Below are positions 27,101 through 33,900 of a DNA stretch of 64,000 nt, one piece after another (the first letter of the stretch is position 1; each line of letters opens with the position of its first letter). The notes beneath the pieces are model-generated. The model was not told the DNA's origin and made no database searches. It saw nothing but the letters and a program-made list of their open reading frames with translations. This stretch comes from Saprospiraceae bacterium (GTDB lineage: Bacteria; Bacteroidota; Bacteroidia; Chitinophagales; Saprospiraceae): assembly GCA_020627535.1 (NCBI GenBank), contig JAHDGU010000018.1, positions 1-64,000 on the forward strand, written 5' to 3'. Both the position numbers and the translations under genes were made by a program.

Positions 27101-27976
27101 CTCCCTATCAAAGTGCTCTGACTGAGCTAGCACTACCGCGTAGCTAAATCCAAATCCAGCATTCTCTTCTGTGACAGTAAAACACTGCTGGGCCTGCTCA
27201 GCACTTGCATGATCACCTACTACTGTCGTAGAATTTTGTTGATCAGTGTCTCCTTCATCGCTACCAATGCGAAGGGAATGACGACCACCTTCAGGCCAAA
27301 CTCGGGGAAGTAGTGGTCCCACAAAAGGATCGTACGATTTGGACAATAATTCAAAACGCGGCTCACCAACATTTCCCTGAAAAAAATCCCATACTTCACC
27401 TGCGTCGGGGCAATTATTTTCAAAATGAAAGCTACCTGCCGTACGCTGCCACCCAAACAAGCTACCCGACTCAAACGAGAGATTTTCATCACAAAAATCT
27501 CGATCTGATTGATCTGGCAAATCAAAGAGACAAAAATCCAAGTCAAAACGGCTATCATGCTGAAAAAGAACGAAATAATCTTGGCCAGCAACAGTATTGA
27601 TCTCGTAGCTGGCTGGCATCCCTCGATCTCGCAGATCATCGATACAGACAATATCCGTGAGAGATGTGCAGTCACCTTCATAGACAATCATGGACACGGC
27701 ATCATTACTGATGTCCCAGAGCTGAAAGTATGTCATATCACTCCTTGCAGTGAATCGCCCCCACCAAAATTCATCTGCATTGCCAGCCCCACCACATGGA
27801 TCGATAAAATCTGGATTGTCATCGCGCTCACTATCTGCAGTGCGCATACCGGAGACACAAGCCATACCGGTCTCAGCGATATCAAGATTTATTGCTGTAG
27901 AACAGTCCATCTGCGCAGATAGGACAGAAAATAGCCGTATGGCTGACGCCAAAATAAAGACGAATAGGTGCCTCAT
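24158..27976 (-). CDS. Large secreted protein with CHU_C (T9SS type B) C-terminal domain
   Basis: A 1272-residue protein with signal peptide MRHLFVFILASAIRLFSVLSAQ. I took the ATG at 27976 because a TACCTTTG promoter box lies just upstream of it and would fall inside the gene if 28009 were used. The N-terminal half has a lectin/MAM-like segment with Cys pairs. The middle has repeated PKD/Ig-like units with paired Cys and phrases such as DAPGEYSVLVTNTRGCES. The last ~90 residues (IFSPNADGINDVFEIF, IYDRWGSMVFEAEGF, GWDGMFKAQLSPVGVYSYSI) are the CHU_C domain that directs T9SS export. Ligand unknown. Confidence 0.85.
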   Translation of the reverse strand: MRHLFVFILASAIRLFSVLSAQMDCSTAINLDIAETGMACVSGMRTADSERDDNPDFIDPCGGAGNADEFWWGRFTARSDMTYFQLWDISNDAVSMIVYEGDCTSLTDIVCIDDLRDRGMPASYEINTVAGQDYFVLFQHDSRFDLDFCLFDLPDQSDRDFCDENLSFESGSLFGWQRTAGSFHFENNCPDAGEVWDFFQGNVGEPRFELLSKSYDPFVGPLLPRVWPEGGRHSLRIGSDEGDTDQQNSTTVVGDHASAEQAQQCFTVTEENAGFGFSYAVVLAQSEHFDREQPLFEAFFTRGEDTLDCGQYELFVGDGYTQFSESPVNDEILYSYWQVISTDLSAYVGDEVCVHFRVHDCEVTNSMSSIFVSIVQDNAPTDSIFLEFSTGDEIIFDQGFFEEVDTLDAIATITGASSLIFDGQVVVLDPSEIYLVSDRGIYLDGELIFYWGTCNHRFGAHWIYAYVDTYCESIEILQEEFCANNDEIVLCAPEGYTEYEWISGPNLPADTRQQCITITDPEEGQVYEVSMLSVTTGCRITRDIELQFIPFEIEGDTSICLGTGSTDLGVSLMTDMGPYFYQWNTGSMDSVITVDAPGEYSVLVTNTRGCESMQTIEVRESQLAISCEEQSPSSDPGSSDGVIRIEVTGAIGPVTLRYVGPREGEVISSENDVIIIGLQCGVYNIIAVDESGCEATCTVGVNCGNCGFDVVVTSLNSCEDMCGGQVILEATGDNNFLWPDGSVDSARSDLCADAYAVTVSRANCQEIIFLDVFSDPVPEIILDDVDILSCEQETITLRGMGQDLLTSFWINIDGDTISRTEEVMVSAAGMYTYLLVDPSTLCMSDSTIEVLADRDTPRVDAGLDRALACDMDEINISLSGALDQNLFYDLMSLDGHAISQSSAREFQVTEAGIYVAEVVNTDNGCRSTDTVVVSAEAIIEAFFQLVHPECIGAAGILILDSLVGGSEPYEIFIDGVNIPIGDSIFDLEIGLYELMIMDDGMCSVEYDINIEPSENSLNLFASSTSPVCPDDTLGSIAIDSIFNAVEPLMYSLNGEIVTDLSVLNNLIAGRYFLELMDDRGCLDTLTLSIQNASPLSLNLGPDIFLEEGDDVLLVPTIIGADSFMSISWSPSSGLDCTDCLEVTASPTESVIYQLDLISANGCLLTDSIRIILRASQDVYIPNIFSPNADGINDVFEIFTEDEAAQVRSMQIYDRWGSMVFEAEGFRPNETVIGWDGMFKAQLSPVGVYSYSIEIEFSDASAERYTGDLTLIR

Positions 27977-27988
27977 CGTTGAGAGCTG

Positions 27989-28017
27989 CAAAGGTAGCCA
28001 AGCCCACATGTCTCAAA
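27989..28017 (-). promoter_or_regulatory. Promoter TTTG-N17-TACCTTTG (minus strand)
   Basis: On the minus strand TTTG (28017-28014), a 17-base spacer and TACCTTTG (27996-27989) precede the ATG at 27976 by 12 bases. The position supports the shorter start for the CHU_C protein. Confidence 0.55.
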
Positions 28018-28133
28018 GTGTTAAGCTTTGAGCTTTGTCATGCTACTTGCGCTACCCTATATACTGCAATTAAGTAGGCAATGAAAAGGCGTCACCGCAT
28101 TCTCGTCTAGAAACCTATTGAGATCATTTCAAC

Positions 28134-28958
28134 TTAACCACCGTACCTACTGATGGCGGCTTCGATCTTATCAATACGATTTTCTGGATCCGGATGTGTC
28201 GAGAAAAACTCAGGTTGGCGCTGACCACCACCAGATGCTTCCTTCAGGATACGCATCACATCCTTGAGTGCGTGGGGATCATACCCTGCCTGGATCATAA
28301 ATCTCACACCGAGGTCATCACTCTGCAGCTCATGACCGCGACCATATTTCATATTGACGACATTGGCAATCATCTGTGCTGCCTGTGCCGTACCGTAATC
28401 ACCGGTGGCAAGCACGGCTGCACCGGTCAGATCCTTGGCCAACTGCTGCTTGCTTACACGCTGTGCACTATGACGGCCAACTACGTGACCGATCTCATGA
28501 CCGAGCACACCAGCAAGTTGATCTACATTTTCCAGACGGGAATACAATGCCTGTGTGATAAAAATCTGACCACCAGGCAGGGCAAATGCGTTCACCGTAC
28601 GGGGATCTGCAAGGAGATGAAAGTCATAGCGGTACTTGCTATTCCTAGCATCACTGTTCTGCACGATATTGTGCCCGATCTGCTTGAGTTGATTTTGCAA
28701 TTCTTGATCGGGATAGAGACCGCCGTGCTGACGGATCATGGCTGGTGCACTTTGCAGACCTAGAGCAATCTCCTGCTCGACGTTCATACCGATCTGCTGC
28801 TTTTCTCCAGTAATCTCATTATACTGGGTATTGCTAAAATAGCGGAAAAGTGCAAAGGCCACGAAAACCAGTGCGATGATCAGGCCACCGCCTCTTCTGC
28901 GTCTTGTGCGTCTCGGAGGATAGCCTCCCCCATATGATGGATTTGTTCTTCTATACAT
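28134..28958 (-). CDS. M48-family metalloprotease, membrane-anchored
   Basis: A 274-residue protein. An Arg/Gly/Pro-rich N terminus precedes a single membrane helix (residues ~26-41). The zinc site is HEIGH (154-158), with the third ligand Glu210 in HELQSDDLG. The substrate-site motif NAFALPGGQIFIT precedes it. The fold matches YggG/BepA-type periplasmic peptidases that act in envelope quality control, but without the TPR part of BepA. Facing side of the catalytic domain is inferred to be the periplasm. Confidence 0.85.
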   Translation of the reverse strand: MYRRTNPSYGGGYPPRRTRRRRGGGLIIALVFVAFALFRYFSNTQYNEITGEKQQIGMNVEQEIALGLQSAPAMIRQHGGLYPDQELQNQLKQIGHNIVQNSDARNSKYRYDFHLLADPRTVNAFALPGGQIFITQALYSRLENVDQLAGVLGHEIGHVVGRHSAQRVSKQQLAKDLTGAAVLATGDYGTAQAAQMIANVVNMKYGRGHELQSDDLGVRFMIQAGYDPHALKDVMRILKEASGGGQRQPEFFSTHPDPENRIDKIEAAISRYGG

Positions 28959-29049
28959 AGCTGATCAGACCTTCTCTATTTTGGAGACGGAATATAGCTA
29001 AAATGTCACCAGACACAGAAAAATTCCCAAAAGGAAAAGTTGGTAGTGT

Positions 29050-29574
29050 CTAGGATTTGGATCGGGTGATCACACATCCGATAGCTTCTTGCCACTCGAT
29101 CGATGATGACTGCTCTGATCTCAATGCCTCTAGTACATCTCTGAGCTCTGATGTCTGAGACACCTGTCTGCGACGACCTACGCGATAGTAGGCGTCGTCG
29201 ATACGACCCTTATAGATCACTGCCTGACTCTCATCCTCGACCACTACGACCTCTGGAGTGACTCTGGCATCATACCGCTCGGTGATCTCTTGGGATCGAT
29301 CTACAATCATCTCAAAGGGCAGATCATACTTTTCTTTATAGGCCGTGACAGTCTCTAGACTCGATTTTCGATTGGGAAATACACCGTAGAAGTCTAAACC
29401 TTCATCAGCATACTCCTCATGCAATTCGCGCAGCTGTATAGAGTAGTACTCACAGATCCTGCATGACTCTGCCATAAAGATGTAGACAGAGTAGTGCTCT
29501 GCACTTTCGGAGTCCTTGACGTCAGCAGAAATCAAGAGCGGCAGCAGGCAAATGATCAGCAAGACTCGGGTCAT
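29050..29574 (-). CDS. Secreted redoxin (thioredoxin fold), partner of the copper monooxygenase
   Basis: A 174-residue exported protein with signal peptide MTRVLLIICLLPLLISA and a redox site FMAESCRICEYY (CxxC) placed as in thioredoxins. The VTPEVVVV segment is the cis-Pro loop. A C-terminal AIGCVI motif adds a third Cys, as seen in related AhpC/TSA-like proteins. Its ATG overlaps the stop of the upstream gene by 4 bases (ATGA), so translation is probably coupled. A role in keeping Cys or copper centres of the partner reduced is an inference from the coupling. Confidence 0.75.
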   Translation of the reverse strand: MTRVLLIICLLPLLISADVKDSESAEHYSVYIFMAESCRICEYYSIQLRELHEEYADEGLDFYGVFPNRKSSLETVTAYKEKYDLPFEMIVDRSQEITERYDARVTPEVVVVEDESQAVIYKGRIDDAYYRVGRRRQVSQTSELRDVLEALRSEQSSSIEWQEAIGCVITRSKS

Positions 29575-31175
29575 CTCTGTAGGATTATTTTCTCGACGAG
29601 AGAATAGTTCTCTCCGACCATGCGTACGATATAGCTCCCTCCGAGATAGTCCACAGCATCTGCCGTGATGACATGCTCTCCAGCATCATAGTGAGCCCTT
29701 GCACGTAGCGTCTTGAGAAATCTACCATCTAGACTCACCAGCTCAAAGTGTAGTTGCTCCGACTTCTGCAGTTCAAATCGTAAGCTGAAGTTTCCTTCAC
29801 TCGGATTGGGTGTGATGGCTTGAAATTCACTGCGTGTCGGAGACACTGCGGTGTAGGTAGATGTATTGATCCCACCACCAAGGTCGATATCCTCGTCTCC
29901 CTCCTGATAGGGTACATAGTGAATGAAATTCACCAGCATCTCATCATTGGTCCCATCTCCCCAAAACACTGTCCTCGGAGGATTACTCGGATTGTTGGGA
30001 TTGCTAGCCGTATTGTCATAGGATGCTCGGGTAATCCAGGTAGAATTTGCAGGAATCTTTTGCATATTTTGGAAGACGTAGGTGCCTTGCCAGTTAAAGT
30101 CCCACTCAGGGATCTTGATCAAGTTGATGGTATCACCAGCCGGAGACACCACGAATATCTCGTAGGACTTACCCAGAAGATGTGAGTGAGGAAAGACACT
30201 GATCAAGCTGATATCATAGTCGATGCCCGGGAAGTACGTGAAGAGGTCTTCATTGACACTTGTCGCCTCAAACTGCTTAATCTCATTGGGCGGTAGGACA
30301 AAAGAATTCCAACCGCCTGGCAGATTACCCGGCAGCGTGATTCCAGTCTGCACGACACGCTCGATGGGATCAGACTCTTCCTTAAAAAACACATTGATCT
30401 TGGACTGATCCGTCTCATCTGTAGGAAGTGGTGCATAGTGCACTTGGATCAGAAGATCAGCTCCCGCAGGAAGAAGCTCCCCGATACCTTCTGGCAGCAC
30501 CAAAGGCTGTATGCCTGGCACATAGACGAAAGAGTACCACACAGCCTCATCAAATCCAAAGTCCCCAAAGGAATAATATCCATACTCAGGAGTCGCCGCG
30601 TCCAACTGGCGCGCCGTGCCAGTGATATCATAAGCCATGAGCACATGGTGTACGGCTCGATTATTATCAGGTCTGAACTCTAGCGAAGCAATCTCCTTGT
30701 CCTCATCAAAATCTGTCGGAATCACAAATACCTGATAGTCATCGCGATTATTACCTTCTATCTCGTGGGCTTGCGCCATCTCCAAGACTAGGTCTGGTGT
30801 GCCGATCTGAGAACCGCTAGAAAACACCGGCAACTCTGGCTCGAGCGCAGGATCACCTTGAGGAGTACCAGCCTGAACCCACTCCGAGATCAAGTCTATC
30901 TCCTCTTGACTGAGAGCTCGCTCATTGAGAAACTGACTGAAGTCCTGGTCAGGTGGCCAAGGCGGCATATACTCGATATCAGTAACATACTCAATCATTC
31001 CAGCCCATGCGGAGACTTCTTCGTAGCTGGTAAAAGGCATAGGACCGACTTCTCCAGGTCTGTGGCAGGTGGTGCACTTGTCGTAGATGATGGGAGCTAT
31101 GTCTTCGCTGTAGTTGACTTGGGCTTTCGCCAAAATGGGAAGCGTCAACAAACTGATCAAGAATAGATGTTTCAT
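29571..31175 (-). CDS. Cytochrome c - PHM-like copper monooxygenase with T9SS sorting domain
   Basis: A 534-residue protein with signal peptide ending LAKAQ; start at ATG 31175 instead of the long upstream extension. A c-type heme site CTTCH (34-38), with a later MPPW Met, forms the N-terminal domain. The rest matches the two-domain fold of peptidylglycine/dopamine-type monooxygenases. It has His176 and His177 (AVHHVLMAYD), His246 (IQVHY), His330 and His332 (FPHSHLLGK) and Met413 (NDEMLVNFIHY), which correspond to the five His and one Met copper ligands of PHM. The C terminus (ITPNPSEGNFSLRFEL ... YSLVEKIILQ) is a type A T9SS signal. Substrate unknown. Confidence 0.82.
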   Translation of the reverse strand: MKHLFLISLLTLPILAKAQVNYSEDIAPIIYDKCTTCHRPGEVGPMPFTSYEEVSAWAGMIEYVTDIEYMPPWPPDQDFSQFLNERALSQEEIDLISEWVQAGTPQGDPALEPELPVFSSGSQIGTPDLVLEMAQAHEIEGNNRDDYQVFVIPTDFDEDKEIASLEFRPDNNRAVHHVLMAYDITGTARQLDAATPEYGYYSFGDFGFDEAVWYSFVYVPGIQPLVLPEGIGELLPAGADLLIQVHYAPLPTDETDQSKINVFFKEESDPIERVVQTGITLPGNLPGGWNSFVLPPNEIKQFEATSVNEDLFTYFPGIDYDISLISVFPHSHLLGKSYEIFVVSPAGDTINLIKIPEWDFNWQGTYVFQNMQKIPANSTWITRASYDNTASNPNNPSNPPRTVFWGDGTNDEMLVNFIHYVPYQEGDEDIDLGGGINTSTYTAVSPTRSEFQAITPNPSEGNFSLRFELQKSEQLHFELVSLDGRFLKTLRARAHYDAGEHVITADAVDYLGGSYIVRMVGENYSLVEKIILQR

Positions 31176-31219
31176 TGTGGTATGATTGGACTTCTTGGAA
31201 AATACGATTCGGGACATGC

Positions 31220-31251
31220 CGAAGTTACAAGAGCTACAGTGTGAGCACAAA
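31220..31251 (-). promoter_or_regulatory. Possible promoter TTTG-N20-TAACTTCG for the monooxygenase-redoxin pair
   Basis: On the minus strand TTTG (31251-31248) and TAACTTCG (31227-31220, one mismatch to TAnnTTTG) are 20 bases apart. They lie 45 bases before the monooxygenase ATG. Confidence 0.3.
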
Positions 31252-31341
31252 CTAATTAACAGTCCCCTAGGATCCTCGACTCATTTGGCCGAAAGGCCCC
31301 AAATCATCGACCAAAAAATCTCGAAGCGCTAGAAAGCGATG

Positions 31342-32478
31342 CTACATCTGATCCCGTAGCCAAGCACTACATCGGTATCTCTCCTCACGGTACCGATCGT
31401 GAAGGGCATCGAGTCGTGACACACATCTGGGATATCCAATATCTTCAGCCCAGGCCAAGAGTCCTTTGGGATAGTTGACGCCGAGTGTCATGGCCGACTC
31501 GATATCGTCTCGAGACGCCACAGAAAATAGCATAGCTTCAGCAGCCTCATTGATGAGCATGACCAGGATACGATCTACGATGTCTTGGCCCAGCTCATGG
31601 TCTTGATTGGCTTCAGGCATTTGGTCCTCAGTCTCATAGGAATAGAATCCTCTTCCCGACTTCCTACCAAGATAGCCCGCTTCGACCAGTCGCTTCTGCG
31701 TGAAGCTCGGGATGTAGCGCTTGTCGTAGTAGAATGCCTCAAAGACCGTCTCCGTCACCTTGTAATTGACGTCATGGCCGATGAAGTCCATAAGAGCAAA
31801 TGGCCCCATGCGAAAACCACCAATCTCCTTCATCGCCCAGTCAATCGTCGCTGGTTCCGCTATGCCTTCTTCGTGAATGCGCATAGCCTCGCTGTAAAAC
31901 GGCCTAGCAATACGATTCACAATGAAAGCAGGAGTATCCTTGGCGACGACAGTGGTCTTTCCCCAACCGTCCAACAGATCATCCGCTCGCTTGATATATC
32001 CGTGATCGGATTGAATCGCAGGGATCAGCTCGACCAGCTTCATCAGTGGAGCAGGATTGAAAAAATGCATGCCAATACAGCGACTCGGATCCTCGAGGCA
32101 CGATGCTATCGACGTGATGGAGAGACTCGAAGTATTGCTCGCCAAGATGCAATCATCACTAACAAGCGACTCTATCTGGCGAAATACTTTTTGCTTGATC
32201 TCCAGATTTTCAATGATGGCCTCGATCACAAGGTCAGATCCCTCGATGGCAGACATCTCTGATGTGAAATGCAACCGACCAAAAGCTGCCACTGCATCCT
32301 CATTGCTGAGTTTGCCCTTGGCGGCTAGTCGCTGGATGAAGTAGTCAAGTTTGTCTCTAGCATCGATTAGCACCTGCTCTGATTGATCTACCAGAATGAC
32401 ATCATGTCCATGGATAGCGGCTAACTGTGCGATGCCCCGCCCCATGGTACCAGCGCCAATGACTGCGATCTGATTCAT
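31342..32478 (-). CDS. 3-hydroxyacyl-CoA dehydrogenase, PaaH-like
   Basis: A 378-residue soluble NAD-dependent enzyme. The N-terminal Rossmann domain begins IAVIGAGTMGRGIAQ (GxGxxG). The catalytic region includes ASNTSSLSIT and GMHFFNPAPLMKLVEL, with the active His. Two helical 3HCDH C-terminal domains follow: DTPAFIVNRIARPF, GPFALMDFIGHDV, then GVNYPKGLLAW. A two-repeat C-terminal region is typical of PaaH and related enzymes longer than FadB-type single-domain ones. It may serve phenylacetate, branched-chain or fatty-acid oxidation. Confidence 0.88.
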   Translation of the reverse strand: MNQIAVIGAGTMGRGIAQLAAIHGHDVILVDQSEQVLIDARDKLDYFIQRLAAKGKLSNEDAVAAFGRLHFTSEMSAIEGSDLVIEAIIENLEIKQKVFRQIESLVSDDCILASNTSSLSITSIASCLEDPSRCIGMHFFNPAPLMKLVELIPAIQSDHGYIKRADDLLDGWGKTTVVAKDTPAFIVNRIARPFYSEAMRIHEEGIAEPATIDWAMKEIGGFRMGPFALMDFIGHDVNYKVTETVFEAFYYDKRYIPSFTQKRLVEAGYLGRKSGRGFYSYETEDQMPEANQDHELGQDIVDRILVMLINEAAEAMLFSVASRDDIESAMTLGVNYPKGLLAWAEDIGYPRCVSRLDALHDRYREERYRCSAWLRDQM

Positions 32479-32498
32479 GTATCTCTGAAATTATTTGA

Positions 32499-32506
32499 CA
32501 AATCTA
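32499..32506 (-). promoter_or_regulatory. -7 box TAGATTTG (minus strand) for the PaaH-like gene
   Basis: An exact TAnnTTTG match on the minus strand 20 bases before the ATG at 32478. A TTG occurs further upstream, but at only about 10 bases, so the -33 element is unclear. Confidence 0.4.
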
Positions 32507-32598
32507 AGGGATGTACAATTTGTCATATTAAAATAATTAGATATCTTGTGCGCTGATTTTCAACAATAAACACGTAAACTAATCAAAAATCAAGGGCT

Positions 32599-32997
32599 AT
32601 GTTAAAAGAATTTAAGGAGTTTATCCTCACGGGAAATGTGATCGACTTCGCAGTGGCAGTGATCTTGGCTGGTGCCGTAGGGCTCGTGGTCAATGGCTTC
32701 GTCAATGACATCATGATGCCAATCGTAGGAAACTTTGCCGGTGGACTGGATTTTGCTGATATGAAGTATGTACTGTCGGCTGCTGAGGTAGGAGCTGATG
32801 GTACTGTGACAAAAGCAGAGAATGCCATTCGCTATGGTGCGTGGATCAACTCGATCATCAATCTGATCATCGTAGGATTTGTCCTATTTATGATGGTGAA
32901 GGCATACAACAAGACCAAGAAGCCAGCGGAAGACGAAGCTGCAGGTCCAAGCCAAGAAGAACTCCTAGCAGAGATCAGAGATCTGCTCAAGAAGTAA
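32599..32997 (+). CDS. mscL: Large-conductance mechanosensitive channel MscL
   Basis: A 132-residue protein of normal MscL length. The N-terminal helix and TM1 read MLKEFKEFILTGNVIDFAVA and VILAGAVGLVVNGFVND, with the pore Gly/Ala pattern. The periplasmic loop is GNFAGGLDFADMKYVLSAA, and TM2 is INSIINLIIVGFVLFMMVKAYN. The C-terminal cytoplasmic helix ends EELLAEIRDLLKK. The channel opens under membrane tension during hypo-osmotic shock. Single gene with its own terminator. Confidence 0.96.
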   Translation: MLKEFKEFILTGNVIDFAVAVILAGAVGLVVNGFVNDIMMPIVGNFAGGLDFADMKYVLSAAEVGADGTVTKAENAIRYGAWINSIINLIIVGFVLFMMVKAYNKTKKPAEDEAAGPSQEELLAEIRDLLKK

Positions 32998-33024
32998 CCA
33001 AAACAACAAGTGAAACTTGTAAAG

Positions 33025-33055
33025 AAGGCCGTACTGAGAAGTGCGGTCTTTTTTT
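33025..33055. terminator. Terminator between mscL and the convergent small ORF
   Basis: GGCCGTACT / GAGA / AGTGCGGTC (a 9-base-pair stem with two G-T pairs) is followed by seven T. On the other strand it is followed by A-rich sequence that would be read as T for neither gene, but the hairpin could still stop minus-strand transcription of the 42-residue ORF. Confidence 0.75.
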
Positions 33056-33084
33056 ATGGGGATACTGAATGGATGACCTGGAAT

Positions 33085-33213
33085 CTAGCCGAGTGGAGCT
33101 GCGTTGCCAGAATGGTGGTAGACATAGATCAGAAGCAAGACCAATCCTACGATGGCTACAAGCACCAATCCAAAACAACTTCCTTTCCGTCCGGCATTTT
33201 CGATTTCTGACAT
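33085..33213 (-). CDS. Small single-span membrane protein, 42 residues
   Basis: A short frame from ATG 33213 to TAG 33085-33087. It begins with a polar N terminus (MSEIENAGRKGSCFG), followed by a strongly hydrophobic helix (LVLVAIVGLVLLLIYVY) and a short tail HHSGNAAPLG. Charge distribution (Arg/Lys before the helix) fits an N-in topology. The frame converges on the mscL terminator. A near-consensus -7 sequence TTACTTTG lies about 25 bases upstream. No homologue is known to me. The composition argues for a real protein, but length makes this tentative. Confidence 0.5.
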   Translation of the reverse strand: MSEIENAGRKGSCFGLVLVAIVGLVLLLIYVYHHSGNAAPLG

Positions 33214-33900
33214 GTCGTCTGATTTTGGCGCAAAGTAAAGTCAATTTTTGATAATTCTTGGGGATTAGTTCCCCGCATTTACATGACCGGACTTTGTATC
33301 TACTACTTGAGTTCAGCCCTTTGGTTTCGAAGGCTTTTGACTTCAGCAATGTAAAGTATCTTGACCAGCAAATCCTTTTTGATTGCTCAGATCTTAGCAT
33401 GCTGGTGAAAGCCTTAATATCATCTCCAATCCAAGCCTTCGTACTTTTTGTGATTGCAACAAATGGAACCAAAAGCTTTGTCTTCCCTCAGGCACTTATG
33501 GCTATACTCAAAGCCCTCATCGCACTGCACTCCTAGCTTTTGGTAGTTGACCGAAGTCCATATAGAAATAGCTGTCAGCTGAGCGGAATTGCGATCCGAG
33601 TCGCAGCTTCTCTTTCAAGAACGACGCACTTGAGCTAAGATTTGACTCGGATGAAAGCATGCAGCTCTAGTCTGATCAGCGGTTTGCATGTGCGACAAGG
33701 GAGCACTGCAAAATTTCCTTCTGGACTTCTTGATCTTTGGATACTTTGCATCAAGGCAAATTATCAGACCAAGGCATCTCTGATGAATAGCTTGGATAGG
33801 AAAATGAAGTAGCACTCAACTTGGAAAACACTCCCTGCACAATTCTAGAAGCAGATGTCCAAATGACATGACGACGCAAGATCCTTCAGTCGCTTGGGGC
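33214..33900. other. Gene-free stretch containing a decayed repeat copy
   Basis: No convincing gene. It includes a small hairpin GGGGA / TTAGT / TCCCC at 33260-33274 and, from about 33424, an inverted and diverged copy of the repeat found at 3.6-4.7 kb. ORFs here are repeat-derived. Confidence 0.6.
33424..33786 (-). repeat. Dispersed repeat, diverged third copy (inverted)
   Basis: Read on the minus strand it starts CATCAGAGATGCCTTGGTC with TTGCCTTGATGCAAAGTATC. It ends with TGAGGGCTTTGAG, then a degenerate hairpin (ACAAAAAGTACGAAGGC). The same blocks occur in the same order in the two copies at 3604-4666. The middle is shortened and much altered, so this copy is old. Confidence 0.65.

Noticed and set aside
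27220-27687. Minus-strand ORF of 155 codons
   Set aside because: Same-strand, different-frame shadow inside the CHU_C protein gene.
28194-28763. Plus-strand ORF of 189 codons
   Set aside because: Antisense to the M48 protease with its HEIGH site.
31290-31320. Hairpin around GGCCGAAAGGCC after the PaaH-like gene as a terminator
   Set aside because: On the minus strand it is not followed by a T-run, so I cannot support an intrinsic terminator.
31585-32262. Plus-strand ORF of 225 codons
   Set aside because: Antisense to the PaaH-like dehydrogenase, which has complete family motifs.
33258-33536. Plus-strand ORF of 92 codons with hydrophobic stretches
   Set aside because: Lies across the third repeat copy and the gap; no start signal and no family resemblance.
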